A stretch of 64,000 nucleotides of DNA, from positions 1 through 64,000 of the forward strand of contig CAKOQC010000004.1 in the NCBI GenBank assembly GCA_934101175.1, written 5' to 3'. The notes under the pieces were generated by a model. The model was not told the DNA's origin and ran no database searches. It saw nothing but the letters and a program-made list of their open reading frames with translations. Shown piece by piece: positions 43,521-53,528 of the stretch. The translations under genes and the position numbers were made by a program. The first letter of the stretch is position 1; each line of letters opens with the position of its first letter. This DNA comes from RUG705 sp934101175. GTDB lineage: Bacteria; Bacillota_I; Bacilli_A; RF39; UBA660.

Positions 43521-45170
43521 TTATATAATTAATTTGTTTATTCTTGAAATAATTCTGTCTTTTCCTAATAACTTCATTATCTCATATAAATCTGGAGTCA
43601 TTGAACTGCTAGTTAGAGCTACTCTTATTACTGTAGAGATATCTGCTACACTACCCTTATAATTATCTGGGTTTTCTTTATATTCTTTCATGTTAGAGCA
43701 ATATCCTAATTCTTCAGTTAACTCTTTTATTTTATTGAACCAAGTATCTTTATCATCATTTTCTTCATAATATTTATCTAGATATGTTTTTAAAATTTTA
43801 GATATTTCTTCTTTTGAATTTATCTTTTGAAAATCATAAGTTACGTTATTGAATAATTCGTCATACATATACCAAATATTTTTCTTAATACTTGACCAAG
43901 ACTCATAATCTTTACGGGGTTTCTTTTGATATCTTTCGATGCTGAAAATACTAATAGTATAATCTTTATATTTAGATAATAATTCATGTAATTCTTTATC
44001 ATATGTTGCTGACCAGTTTAGTACATTTTCGTATACTTCTTCAGCAGTTAAGAAACTAATGTAATTTCTTGAAATGTTGATTAATTTTTCTACGTCAAAT
44101 AATGAACCACTAGCAGATATTTTTTTAAAGTCAAATTTAAAATCATCTAAAGTTTTGTCTTTGTTTTGATCATACCATTGTTCAAAGTTAGTGTTGGCAA
44201 TAGTCATTAAATATAGATGTACTGCTTTAATTGGAATACCTAATTCAGCATAATAACTCATGGCTGCTTCAGGATCTTTTCTTTTTGATAGTTTTCTCTT
44301 AGTGTCACCTTCTTGTTTTAGTATTGGTGATAAATGGGCATACTTAGGAGGATTAAAACCAAATACTTGGAACAATTGCATGTGAATAGGAAGTGATGAT
44401 ACCCATTCGTCTCCTCTTGTTACATGGGTTGTACGCATTAAATGATCATCTACTAAATGAGCAAAGTGATATGTTGGTAGACCGTCTGATTTCATGATTA
44501 CAATATCTAAGTCATTTTCAGGAAATTCTATCTTTCCTTTAACTAAGTCATTTACTACAACTTTCTTTTCAAAGTCACCAGGTGATTTTAATCTGATAAT
44601 ATATTTTTCTCCATTTTTAATTCGATTATAAGCTTCTTCTATCTTTATATTACGACAAACGGCATATCTTCCATAATAGCCAATACGTGCTTTAGTTGCT
44701 TCTTGCATTTCACGAATTTCAGCTAAATGTTCTTCAGAACAAAAACATGGATAAGCCATTCCTATTTCTAAAAGATGCTTGATAAATGCTTGATATATTT
44801 CTTTTCTTTCACTCTGAATATAAGGGCCATAATTACCGATTGCTTCTGTTCTTGATAATGCTCCTTCATCTATTTTTATTTCAAAGTTTTGTAAATCTTT
44901 AACAATTCCTTCAATACCATTTGGTACTTCCCTTTTTTGATCAGTATCTTCTATTCTTAAATAAAATACGCCTTTAGTGTCTTTAGCAGCTTTACTAGAA
45001 ATGAAAGATGCTAATAAACTTCCCATATGGACAAATCCAGTTGGAGATGGAGCAAAACGAGTTACCATAGCACCTTCAGGCAAGTTTCTTTCAGGATATA
45101 TTTTTTCATAATCTTCGATTGTTTTATCAATGTTAGGAAATATTAGGTCAGCTAAATCTTTATAAGTCAT
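43521..45170 (-). CDS. gltX: Glutamate--tRNA ligase
   Basis: Class I synthetase, 549 residues. RFAPSPTGFVHMGSL holds the HIGH-like motif, IRLEDTDQKREV follows, and KRKLSKRKDPEA is the KMSKS equivalent. CPCFCSEEHL... lacks the complete zinc site of E. coli. No glutaminyl ligase gene is here, while a tRNA-Gln (CUG) lies 1 kb away, so tRNA-Gln is probably charged by misacylation and GatCAB elsewhere (inference). The length is somewhat above the usual 480-510. Confidence 0.95.
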   Translation of the reverse strand: MTYKDLADLIFPNIDKTIEDYEKIYPERNLPEGAMVTRFAPSPTGFVHMGSLLASFISSKAAKDTKGVFYLRIEDTDQKREVPNGIEGIVKDLQNFEIKIDEGALSRTEAIGNYGPYIQSERKEIYQAFIKHLLEIGMAYPCFCSEEHLAEIREMQEATKARIGYYGRYAVCRNIKIEEAYNRIKNGEKYIIRLKSPGDFEKKVVVNDLVKGKIEFPENDLDIVIMKSDGLPTYHFAHLVDDHLMRTTHVTRGDEWVSSLPIHMQLFQVFGFNPPKYAHLSPILKQEGDTKRKLSKRKDPEAAMSYYAELGIPIKAVHLYLMTIANTNFEQWYDQNKDKTLDDFKFDFKKISASGSLFDVEKLINISRNYISFLTAEEVYENVLNWSATYDKELHELLSKYKDYTISIFSIERYQKKPRKDYESWSSIKKNIWYMYDELFNNVTYDFQKINSKEEISKILKTYLDKYYEENDDKDTWFNKIKELTEELGYCSNMKEYKENPDNYKGSVADISTVIRVALTSSSMTPDLYEIMKLLGKDRIISRINKLII

Positions 45171-45660
45171 TTTTTATCACATATATTTAGTTATAAGAAA
45201 CATTAATTAATTATATATCTATAACTAAATCTCCTTTCTTTAATTTAATATCAAAATAAACAAGTAAATTATATCATCTATTTATTAAAAATACAAGGTT
45301 TCATATAGATTTTATTCATAGTATTTTATTTATAATATTAGTATATTTTTATTTTAAGTTAAGATAGATTTTTACTTATAATTTATGAATATTTTTGCAA
45401 GGAATTCTGAACTGATTTTTGTTCATAACTTTTTGTTAACTTTTCTATATGTTTGATAAATTTTCTTACATATTTATTACTTACTATTCTATATTATATT
45501 TGTTTACATAAGTTTATATAATTAACTATATAATGATATATAAATGTAGTTAAATGTGATAAATGTTAATACTAATGGTTAAAAATATTATTTTATAGAT
45601 AAGTGTTATGGTGCATTTTAAATTATTTAAATATAATAATAGTGAAAGGAGTTTGATAAT
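45171..45660. other. Gene-free 490-base stretch
   Basis: Nothing that I can support as a gene or RNA. It is AT-rich, separates gltX from the short Gly/Tyr gene, and holds no clear promoter for either. Confidence 0.5.
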
Positions 45661-45831
45661 ATGTATGGTTATGGTTATCCTGGCTATGGTTATGGATATG
45701 GATATTCAGGCTATGGTTGGGTATGGGCTGTTTTAATAGTTTTAATAATACTTTTCTTATTATGGGGTAATAATTATGGTGGTAATGGATGTGGTTGTGG
45801 TTGTCGTAGAAACAATAATAATATGTGTTAA
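45661..45831 (+). CDS. YjcZ-like Gly/Tyr-rich tiny membrane protein
   Basis: A 56-residue protein, too short for routine gene finding. It has a Tyr-Gly repeat head (YGYGYPGYGYGYGYSGYGW), one membrane helix (VWAVLIVLIILFLLW) and a tail with CGCGCRRNNNNMC. The pattern matches YjcZ-type sporulation proteins and spore-coat small proteins. GTGAAAGGAG lies 8 bases before the ATG, and it has a terminator of its own. Four cysteines near the end could bind metal (inference). Confidence 0.68.
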   Translation: MYGYGYPGYGYGYGYSGYGWVWAVLIVLIILFLLWGNNYGGNGCGCGCRRNNNNMC

Positions 45832-45832
45832 A

Positions 45833-45891
45833 GAAAAGAGTTATGTCTACTAATATAGTATAGATTTACTTCTTGGACATAGCTCTTTTTT
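45833..45891 (+). terminator. Terminator of the YjcZ-like gene
   Basis: AAAAGAGTTATGTC / GACATAGCTCTTTT stem with a T run and a large loop. Confidence 0.75.
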
Positions 45892-46083
45892 GTAAATAAT
45901 TTATTTAATATTGTATTTTATGTTATAAAGAAAAAATAAGAGGTAAATAAGAGGTAAAATAAAAATAATATAATTTTCATAGTAAATAGTAACTATTTAT
46001 AATTTTTTTGTTATTTTTAAATAGTATTAGGTTTAATTATGCTAGTTTATATAATGTACCTAATGCATACATATAAAAGAAAA

Positions 46084-46103
46084 ATCCTTATAAAATAAGG
46101 AAT
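46084..46103 (-). terminator. Terminator of tRNA-Gln
   Basis: TCCTTAT-TTT-ATAAGGA followed by T run on the minus strand. Confidence 0.75.
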
Positions 46104-46114
46104 TCTAAGCAATA

Positions 46115-46188
46115 TGGTTGCCCCAGCTAGATTCGAACTAGCGATGATGGAGTCAGAGTCCACTGCCTTACCGCTTGGCTATGGGGCA
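46115..46188 (-). tRNA. tRNA-Gln (anticodon CUG)
   Basis: Acceptor stem TGCCCCA / TGGGGCA, encoded CCA (46115-46117), T loop TTCGAAT, and anticodon loop CTCTGAC. The U1-A72 pair is the glutamine identity element of bacterial tRNA-Gln. CUG decodes only CAG, so a UUG isoacceptor should exist elsewhere. Confidence 0.93.
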
Positions 46189-46228
46189 ATAATTTTTATG
46201 ACTAGTTAATTATAGCATAATATTTAAA

Positions 46229-46251
46229 GAAAAAAAAGACTTTCGTCTTTT
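46229..46251 (-). terminator. Terminator of uppP
   Basis: AAAGAC-GAAA-GTCTTT with a T run, overlapping the uppP stop codon. Confidence 0.88.
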
Positions 46252-47044
46252 AAAATAGAAAATATTTTATTAAAATTATAGCAGCAAAAATTATACGATA
46301 AATTGCAAAGATAGAAAAGTCATGTTTTTTAACATAGTTTAAAAGGAATTTTATTGAAAATATGCCTACTATGAATGATGTAAGAATTCCTATAAATGTT
46401 TCTAGAGTGAAAGTTAAATCACCTATTTTTAGTATAGTAGCTCCAATAATTATGGGTACTGATAATAGAAAAGTAAATTTAGTGGCAGCATTTTTAGATA
46501 AACCCATGAGTCTTGATGCTAGTATGGTAGTGCCGCTTCTAGAAAAGCCAGGAATAATAGCAAGTGATTGTGAGAGACCAATTATTAATGCTTGAATAAG
46601 AGTTATGTGCTGATATTCTGTTTCTATTTTATAATGTTTATCAGCCCATCTATCACCTAAATAAATGAAAATTCCCATTACTGCTAAAGATACGGCTATT
46701 AACCAAATTTTAGTTCTGAAAATATTTTCTACAACATCGTCAAGTAAAAATCCTAATATTGCTCCAGGAATAGTAGCAATTACTAAATACCAAAACATTT
46801 TGTTTTCAAAAGAGTTTTTACCTTTAGTAACTTTATCAATGGCTCCTAATAATAGTTCATACCAATCATTAGAGAATACTACTAGTACGGCTAATAGAGT
46901 TCCAAAATGAAGGGCAATATCAAAAGCTAATGAAGATTCTTCCCAGCCAAACAAGTATGGAATTAGAATTAAATGGGCTGAGGAAGATATTGGTAAAAAC
47001 TCTCCTATTCCTTGAACAATTCCTAGTATGATACTTTTTAACAT
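46250..47044 (-). CDS. uppP: Undecaprenyl-diphosphatase
   Basis: Membrane enzyme that recycles undecaprenyl pyrophosphate in wall synthesis (BacA/UppP). The 264-residue protein has GIVQGIGEFLPISSSAHLIL (E and SSSAH motif) and PGFSRSGTTI, both catalytic motifs, and eight membrane segments. GGAG is 9 bases before ATG 47044; the ATG at 47053 is too close to it. Downstream of the GH31 gene by 28 bases. Confidence 0.95.
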   Translation of the reverse strand: MLKSIILGIVQGIGEFLPISSSAHLILIPYLFGWEESSLAFDIALHFGTLLAVLVVFSNDWYELLLGAIDKVTKGKNSFENKMFWYLVIATIPGAILGFLLDDVVENIFRTKIWLIAVSLAVMGIFIYLGDRWADKHYKIETEYQHITLIQALIIGLSQSLAIIPGFSRSGTTILASRLMGLSKNAATKFTFLLSVPIIIGATILKIGDLTFTLETFIGILTSFIVGIFSIKFLLNYVKKHDFSIFAIYRIIFAAIILIKYFLF

Positions 47045-47072
47045 ATATAACATCTCCTTCTAATTAATTATA

Positions 47073-49427
47073 TTATTTTGTTTCAATAAATTCTAATAAA
47101 CCGATGAACATGTTAATATATTTTGGCTCTAGTCCTTGTTTTTTCAATTTTCGTAAACTTACACGTTTTTTATTTATTGGTAAACTAGGGTTAAAAATAA
47201 TAGCATCAATTTGATCTTTTAGACTAGTTCTTATCTCTAGATCGTCTAGTATTCCTTCAATTTCTTCGTTGATTACACTTATGGTTTCTATTTCAATATC
47301 TTTACCTATGATATCTACTTCAATAGGTTCAAAAACATTTATATCAGTTAGTTTAATTATCAAGTCATTTTTTTCGTTTTCGTACGGATAATTGTCTTGA
47401 ATATTTTCACCTTTTTTGAAAATTATTTTAGCTGGTTTTAACATATTTCTAAATCTTAATAGATAATTTCTGTTAGGCATATTGTAGTTACCTTCTTTTC
47501 TTTGAATGGTAAATTTATAGCCAGTATCAGTTTTGTCTAAATTCATTTTGGTAACTAAATAGTTTTTATCAGGATTTAGAGAAATACCATCATCTTCATA
47601 TAATTCATAACTACCATATAATCCGTTTTCTGCTGGAAATATTTGAAGTTCCATATTTACTGGGACTTTAGTATCTTCATCCATAGACATTGGTATAATT
47701 GAACCTTCTTTTATGAAGATTGGATAATCTTCATCTTTGTAGAAACCAGTATAATATTTATTGCCAAGATATTTTTTACCAGAAACATATTCATACCAGA
47801 TGCCATTAGGAATAAAAACTCTTTGTACGACACGATTCATTTCGGCATTTTTTCTTTTTATAATAGGGCTTATCATTATCCTACTACCAAAGAAGTATTG
47901 GTTTACGTAAGTTGGTTCATCATATATTTTAGGGTATTTGTAGTAAAGTGGTTGAATTAGAGGAACACCATAATTATGATAATTAAATCCTTCAGTATAA
48001 ATATATGGAATTAATTTATTTCTTAAGGTCATATATTCTTTTATTACTGATAATTTAATTTGATTCCATTTCCATGGTTCTCTTTTATAATATTTACCGG
48101 CATCTCCTGCTAATATAAATATTGGGCTAAAAACGCCAAACTGAATATATCTTAGGAATAATTCACCATCTTCCATGCCACCATAATAGCCTCCTATGGC
48201 ATGAGCATGCCAACTTATTCCCATGTTTGAAGCACTATTATTGTAAGTAGGCAAAACTTTTAAGGTATTCCAACTTACTTTTGTTTTGCCACTATAAATA
48301 ATAGGATAACGATGTGGAGCAATACCTGGATTTCTTGAAAGAATTACTCCCCTTTCGTTTAAATTGGCAACAGTATAATGATAATGATTAAGTAAAAACA
48401 AGTCTAATTTATCTTGAGGATTATAATAATCTATATTAAAAATTTTAATACCAGAATTTAGTAATCTTGCTACAACTATATTTAAGTAAGCACTAATAGT
48501 ATTATTATTTAATGGTATAAATGTTATACGACCATCGGGATAACGATTTAAATAAGTAGACAATTCTTGATACATTGGGTCTTTAGGAGTAATAGTTAAT
48601 TCTGGGTTTATAGTTAGACCAAATATTTGACTTTTACTTTTACAAAAGGTTGGCATATATTCTGGGTTAAACAAATTATTGCTGTAAGTAAAATTTTCAT
48701 CATCGTTATGCCAATGATTTCCTAGTAAGAAGACAGATATAGGAATGTGATTATCTGAAAATTTTTTGATTAGATTATCAATATCTACCATATTATATTT
48801 ATCATTTTTATACCACCAACAACCTAGAGAATATCTTGGTATCATTGGAGGATATCCTGTTAGATTGAAATAGTCTTGTAAACATAAGCCTAAATCAGTT
48901 TTATAGACAAAAACATAAATATCAGTCGTCTGTCCTCTTGGAACAAACATATCATTATCAATTACATAACTTTTTGAATCATCCAAGACGGCATATCCAT
49001 CTAAAGAATATAGTCCTTTATCTAGTTTTAAATTATTTTCTTCGAGATAATCTAATGAGTAATTAATACTACCTATATTTCTTACATCTTTAGTACCAGG
49101 GCTCCACTCTTTATCAGTGCCATTTACTTTTATACGAATGCTTTTTGAACTTATTGGTGCACTTTTTACGTATGTTAGTGTAAAGTATTCGGTAGTTAAA
49201 GTTATAACACTGTCACCGGGAGTAGCATCAAATTTAATGTCACCAAAATTTCTATTTACTACTAAAGAAGTTGGTCTATTTTCAAATTCATTATTTACAT
49301 TGTATTCAATACGAACTAATCTAGGTGTTAAAATAGTTATACGATATTTATCTCCTCTAACGATGTTTCTTTGTGGAGAAGAAATATTTTTAGCATTTTT
49401 TACAAAATATGAACACAAACTAGCCAT
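47073..49427 (-). CDS. Glycoside hydrolase family 31 (alpha-glucosidase-like)
   Basis: A 784-residue cytoplasmic hydrolase for alpha-linked glucose or related sugars. It has the N-terminal beta domain, the barrel with CWWYKND, and the nucleophile region FNIDYYNP. GISWHAHAIGGYYGGMEDGELFLRYIQFGVFSPI and GKYYKREPW are typical of GH31. The acid/base region reads YSGKTKVSW, with Lys where most members have SGD. The C-terminus has a DUF5110-like beta domain. No signal peptide. Confidence 0.9.
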   Translation of the reverse strand: MASLCSYFVKNAKNISSPQRNIVRGDKYRITILTPRLVRIEYNVNNEFENRPTSLVVNRNFGDIKFDATPGDSVITLTTEYFTLTYVKSAPISSKSIRIKVNGTDKEWSPGTKDVRNIGSINYSLDYLEENNLKLDKGLYSLDGYAVLDDSKSYVIDNDMFVPRGQTTDIYVFVYKTDLGLCLQDYFNLTGYPPMIPRYSLGCWWYKNDKYNMVDIDNLIKKFSDNHIPISVFLLGNHWHNDDENFTYSNNLFNPEYMPTFCKSKSQIFGLTINPELTITPKDPMYQELSTYLNRYPDGRITFIPLNNNTISAYLNIVVARLLNSGIKIFNIDYYNPQDKLDLFLLNHYHYTVANLNERGVILSRNPGIAPHRYPIIYSGKTKVSWNTLKVLPTYNNSASNMGISWHAHAIGGYYGGMEDGELFLRYIQFGVFSPIFILAGDAGKYYKREPWKWNQIKLSVIKEYMTLRNKLIPYIYTEGFNYHNYGVPLIQPLYYKYPKIYDEPTYVNQYFFGSRIMISPIIKRKNAEMNRVVQRVFIPNGIWYEYVSGKKYLGNKYYTGFYKDEDYPIFIKEGSIIPMSMDEDTKVPVNMELQIFPAENGLYGSYELYEDDGISLNPDKNYLVTKMNLDKTDTGYKFTIQRKEGNYNMPNRNYLLRFRNMLKPAKIIFKKGENIQDNYPYENEKNDLIIKLTDINVFEPIEVDIIGKDIEIETISVINEEIEGILDDLEIRTSLKDQIDAIIFNPSLPINKKRVSLRKLKKQGLEPKYINMFIGLLEFIETK

Positions 49428-49564
49428 AGTACATCACCCTTTATCTTTACTTAATTATAACATAGGTTTAACAAAAAGGAAATAATTTTATTATGCTATT
49501 TTACTATTAACTGGGATTTACTCTTTTAATTAAAACTATTTTATTGTACTAGTTAATTACCATA

Positions 49565-49594
49565 GAAAAAGTTCTTCACTTTCGAAGAACTTTT
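49565..49594 (-). terminator. Terminator after the 49613-51799 gene
   Basis: AAAAGTTCTTC / GAAGAACTTTTTC stem with T run on the minus strand. Confidence 0.82.
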
Positions 49595-49612
49595 AATGGT
49601 TTTTTATTATTT

Positions 49613-51799
49613 TTATTTAATAGTTAATCTTGATGTAAGATAGTTATTAGCAGTATTGGTAGTAGCATTGTAACTAAAGATATTCGTAGTATTTCTGTTA
49701 GCGATACCTCCTCTTGCGAGGTATGAGTTAGTACTGCTTAATTCATTATATTCAGCGTTTTTCCAAATACCAGAAGAAGTATTTAATTCTTTAGTAGCAT
49801 CACCAAGAATAAAGGTATTTTCATAATAGATATCGTAATCAGCTGAATTTACTTGAGATAATTCTTCTTCATTAGTTAAATACTTTGCCATTGTCAACTC
49901 TTGAGCGCTGCCTGCCATATCAAAGATGCCATACATATTACCAGTAGTACTATCTTTAATATTTTTACCACTTATCATAGTGTTATTTTTATCAATATTA
50001 GTACAAGTATTATTCTTACATATACCATATTTTGAATGAGATAGATATGTTATAGCTCCCCAATCAGTATTTTTAATTAGGCTATAATCTTCTCCTAGTG
50101 ATAATACTTGATTATATAACTCTTCAAAACTACTATTAGTCCAAATGTTATTATCTTTATTGTTACTAGCAATATTTTCATTAGTTATCTCATATTTACC
50201 AATCCAAATTCCTGTTATAGCTTTTCCTTTCTTTGTGAAAGCTGGATGAGTATAATATTTATCATTATCTTCACTAGTTACTTTGGTTATTAATAATTCA
50301 TCGCGGTAACAAGCTAAGTTATCACAATATACTACTCCTGAAGAAGTTGTATCTTTTTCAAAAGTGATATCAATTCCTTGGTTATAAGCATCATAACTAG
50401 CAATGTTTGACTCTCCAGTAACATTCCATAGTTTATATTTGAAACGTGGTATCCAGACATAAAAGGCTTCTATATCTTTAGAATTAATAGTTGCTCCTAC
50501 TTTTCTTGATAAATAATATTCTTTTGTAGTCATTGGAATAAATTCATTGTATCCTAATAATAGATTATCATAGATGACATTGATACTATCATTATATGAA
50601 GTATTTATTGTATCTGATGATAGGATACTGTTATATAGATAAATATCTCCTAGGGTGAATGTTGATACTTCTTGCATATTAGTCCCTACTTTAAATGATG
50701 ATGTGGATGCAATGCTGCCAGATAAATATGTTTCAGAAATCTTTTCACCATTTACATAAAAGACTACTTTATTTGAATCATATGATACTCCCAAAATATA
50801 CCAAGTGTTTTCATTTAAGCTATATGGGCTTGATGATACTTCTTTTCGGTTTGAAGAAAATACAAATCGTTTATTTACATGATCATAATAGTAAGAAATA
50901 TTACCATTAGTTAAGAAATAAATGTTTTTATCTATTTTATCTGATGTTTTTATTCTTAAAATGCTAGTTATAAGATTACTATTATAATTACTTAGACCAA
51001 TATCTAGATAATTATCTTCAATAATGGCATTGGTATTATTGTATTTTATATCAGAAATATTTAAATTATTATTTCCTGTTATATCATAAATATATTTATC
51101 GCTATTTTTAAGAGTAATGACATTTGCCCACATACTCTTATCATAATCATACCACTGATAATCAGCAGTTAAATTGCTTTTATCAGCTTTTTTCCAATTA
51201 TTAGAGGCTTCATCATAATAAACAGGTAGCATATCTTGTTTAGTATTGGGATAATTAGCACCACTACTATCAAGAGTTTTATAGATTGAACTACCAGTAG
51301 TTACTACTTTGGCATTAAATGATTTACCTAGTTCTTTATTAGGAGTATCTAAGTCTAACCAGATAGTAACATTAAATGTCATTTCTTCTTCTGGATGAAT
51401 AATTAAATTTGAAGCGATAACATTATCAGTAGCAAACAAAGTATGAGGTAGATCATCATTTACTTTTACTTTAATATACTTACTATCAATAACATTTTCA
51501 TTAGTATCAGATAGCATTTTTAGATCAAAGAGATATGTTAGAGTACCAGTATTTTTTAAAGTTAATTTATATGATTTTTGTTTTATACCTTCGCTATCAA
51601 TCATTGGAAAGGCTGACTCTAACTTTATTTGTTCGTCTTCTATAAATTGTAAATCTAGAAGTCCAGTGTGATAGTTGAAAGTATTAGTGGAATCACTTTT
51701 TATAAATAAAGAATAAGTTGTGCCACTTAGGGATACGACCACGAATAATACAGCTAAGGCCATTATATAATTTTTCTTAGCTTCAATAAATTTTATCAT
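49613..51799 (-). CDS. Large SipW-class modular surface protein (TasA-like, LamG, FGE-like)
   Basis: A 728-residue exported protein. SipW-type signal (VVSLSGTTYSLFIKSD), a TasA-like beta region (about 30-170), a LamG/concanavalin-like region (about 230-400, NTWYILGVSYDSNKVVFYVNGEKI). A C-terminal formylglycine-enzyme-like domain (about 440-728) has TDWGAITYLSHSKYG, TTGNMYGIFDMAGSAQELTM and LARGGI. The active Cys pair of true FGE is absent, so a binding role is more likely. GAGGTGAT sets ATG 51799. It is followed by the 553-residue gene and sipW in one unit. Confidence 0.82.
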   Translation of the reverse strand: MIKFIEAKKNYIMALAVLFVVVSLSGTTYSLFIKSDSTNTFNYHTGLLDLQFIEDEQIKLESAFPMIDSEGIKQKSYKLTLKNTGTLTYLFDLKMLSDTNENVIDSKYIKVKVNDDLPHTLFATDNVIASNLIIHPEEEMTFNVTIWLDLDTPNKELGKSFNAKVVTTGSSIYKTLDSSGANYPNTKQDMLPVYYDEASNNWKKADKSNLTADYQWYDYDKSMWANVITLKNSDKYIYDITGNNNLNISDIKYNNTNAIIEDNYLDIGLSNYNSNLITSILRIKTSDKIDKNIYFLTNGNISYYYDHVNKRFVFSSNRKEVSSSPYSLNENTWYILGVSYDSNKVVFYVNGEKISETYLSGSIASTSSFKVGTNMQEVSTFTLGDIYLYNSILSSDTINTSYNDSINVIYDNLLLGYNEFIPMTTKEYYLSRKVGATINSKDIEAFYVWIPRFKYKLWNVTGESNIASYDAYNQGIDITFEKDTTSSGVVYCDNLACYRDELLITKVTSEDNDKYYTHPAFTKKGKAITGIWIGKYEITNENIASNNKDNNIWTNSSFEELYNQVLSLGEDYSLIKNTDWGAITYLSHSKYGICKNNTCTNIDKNNTMISGKNIKDSTTGNMYGIFDMAGSAQELTMAKYLTNEEELSQVNSADYDIYYENTFILGDATKELNTSSGIWKNAEYNELSSTNSYLARGGIANRNTTNIFSYNATTNTANNYLTSRLTIK

Positions 51800-51836
51800 G
51801 ATTATCACCTCTTATTCTTATTATTCTTATTTTTTA

Positions 51837-53489
51837 CTATTTTTTACTCCAAGCATATATTTTTATAGTGCCATAGAAGTATTTATTTTGCATGGAATTA
51901 GGAATTGTTTCATAATCTGTCCACAGCATTAATTTTACATCTTTAGTTTCATACGGTTCGATAGTACTTTCTACTAGGGTATAATTTGTTCCTATTAAAC
52001 TAAATAGTTTAAATAACGGATCATTTTTCCAAAGCTTATCTTTTAGTTTAGTTGGTCCTACATATGTACTACCCGCTTGAATTTGATATCTTATATATTC
52101 AACATCTAAATTTGTTCTAGAAGATTCTTCGATGACAATACGATAATTTAGAGTTTCATTTGTATTATTAGTAATAGTAAAATCTTTAGTAGTATCATCT
52201 ATATCTGTATCTAGTATGGTATCTTTTATTTTACCAGCTTTATCATATAAAATACCATCTTTAGGTACGATAGCAATATAATCTTTAGTTTTGATGACTG
52301 CAGTTTTTTCGAATGTTTTAACTTCTTCACCATCTATATTAGTAGTCTTAGTTAATTCTTCTTTTTCTCCAGTTACATCACTAATTTGATTATTCTGATA
52401 TTTAATATTGCTATTTTCATCAACGTAATAGGTTTTGCCATTCAAATCATAAGTAGCTCCACCATTTGTATAGTAAGTTGTATTACCTATAGTATGACTG
52501 ATTTCTACATAAATATCATCTACTATTTCATATATTTTATTATTTGCTAGATGGATACTATTGCTTCTTCTTACACTTATTGTTTTAGTACCATCTTTAA
52601 TTATTGCTCCACCATCTTGATAGTAATCAATAACAATACCATCATCTAGTGTAATAGTTTTATATATTTCATATGCATTATTATTCTTAAAAGTAATTTT
52701 ATCATTAGTTATGTCCATATCAGATTCATTTCTAATAATATAATTTTTGTTATTATTAGTTATAACGATAGTGCCATCATAGTAGTAAGATAATTTGTTT
52801 TGACCGATAGTTTTAGTTTCTTTTAAGTATGATACCTTATGATTAGCAATATAGTTATCATTTATATCTTGGCCATTTCTTACAAAAAGATTTATTTTAG
52901 CGTTAGTTATTTCAGCAGAACCATCAGAGAAGTAAGTAACACTACCCCAAGGATATTCCTTAGTACTAGATATTTTAACATCTTTTGTAGTGGCAGTGGT
53001 TAAGATATTTCCGGCGGCATCAACACCATAACTACCATCTTTTTGAGGGTTTACTCTAGTTATTAGATTGTTTTTCTTCATTATTTTTAAGGCTGTTCCA
53101 TCACTATATAGTTTTACAACAAAGTCACTTGATTCAATGATTTTAACAGTAGTTACTTCTCCGGATACTTTAAATTCACCACTATTTTTAAATTTATTTA
53201 AAGCACTATCTTCAGTTATGGGAAGCCCACTATTAATGTTATAATTATAATCCCCTAGTGAAGTATCAAGGGTAGCTTTTTCTATGTTTGGACCATTTAT
53301 TGAATTAATACTTTTAAGTAATAAGTATGAACCAATAATTAAAGTTATAAGTGATAAAAGAAAGAGAGCAAGTAATATTAAGCGACGATTATTCCTTAGA
53401 AATATTACTAAAGGAGATTGCTTTTCTTCAAGAATTATCTCTTCTTTTTTCTTATTTAATTCAACAACTTCTAAGTTCTTTTTAGCCAT
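51837..53489 (-). CDS. Membrane-anchored surface protein with Tyr-Asp-Gly beta repeats
   Basis: A 550-residue protein. One membrane helix near residues 38-62, then a long extracellular region with at least five beta-hairpin repeats of the type YYYDGTIVITN (LYSDGTALKI, YFSDGSAEITN, YYQDGGAIIKDG, YYTNGGAT). A C-terminal TasA-like domain ends FYGTIKIYAWSKK. Its last 25 bases recur at 63575-63599. AAGGAAG sets ATG 53489. In the sipW cluster; not a recognised family. Confidence 0.72.
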   Translation of the reverse strand: MAKKNLEVVELNKKKEEIILEEKQSPLVIFLRNNRRLILLALFLLSLITLIIGSYLLLKSINSINGPNIEKATLDTSLGDYNYNINSGLPITEDSALNKFKNSGEFKVSGEVTTVKIIESSDFVVKLYSDGTALKIMKKNNLITRVNPQKDGSYGVDAAGNILTTATTKDVKISSTKEYPWGSVTYFSDGSAEITNAKINLFVRNGQDINDNYIANHKVSYLKETKTIGQNKLSYYYDGTIVITNNNKNYIIRNESDMDITNDKITFKNNNAYEIYKTITLDDGIVIDYYQDGGAIIKDGTKTISVRRSNSIHLANNKIYEIVDDIYVEISHTIGNTTYYTNGGATYDLNGKTYYVDENSNIKYQNNQISDVTGEKEELTKTTNIDGEEVKTFEKTAVIKTKDYIAIVPKDGILYDKAGKIKDTILDTDIDDTTKDFTITNNTNETLNYRIVIEESSRTNLDVEYIRYQIQAGSTYVGPTKLKDKLWKNDPLFKLFSLIGTNYTLVESTIEPYETKDVKLMLWTDYETIPNSMQNKYFYGTIKIYAWSKK

Positions 53490-53528
53490 ATTACTCACCT
53501 ACTTCCTTTTATTTATATTCATTTAATT

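Noticed and set aside
46115..46188. tRNA-Glu (anticodon CTC)
   Set aside because: Loop alignment gives CUG in positions 34-36 with U33 in place, and U1-A72 fits glutamine.
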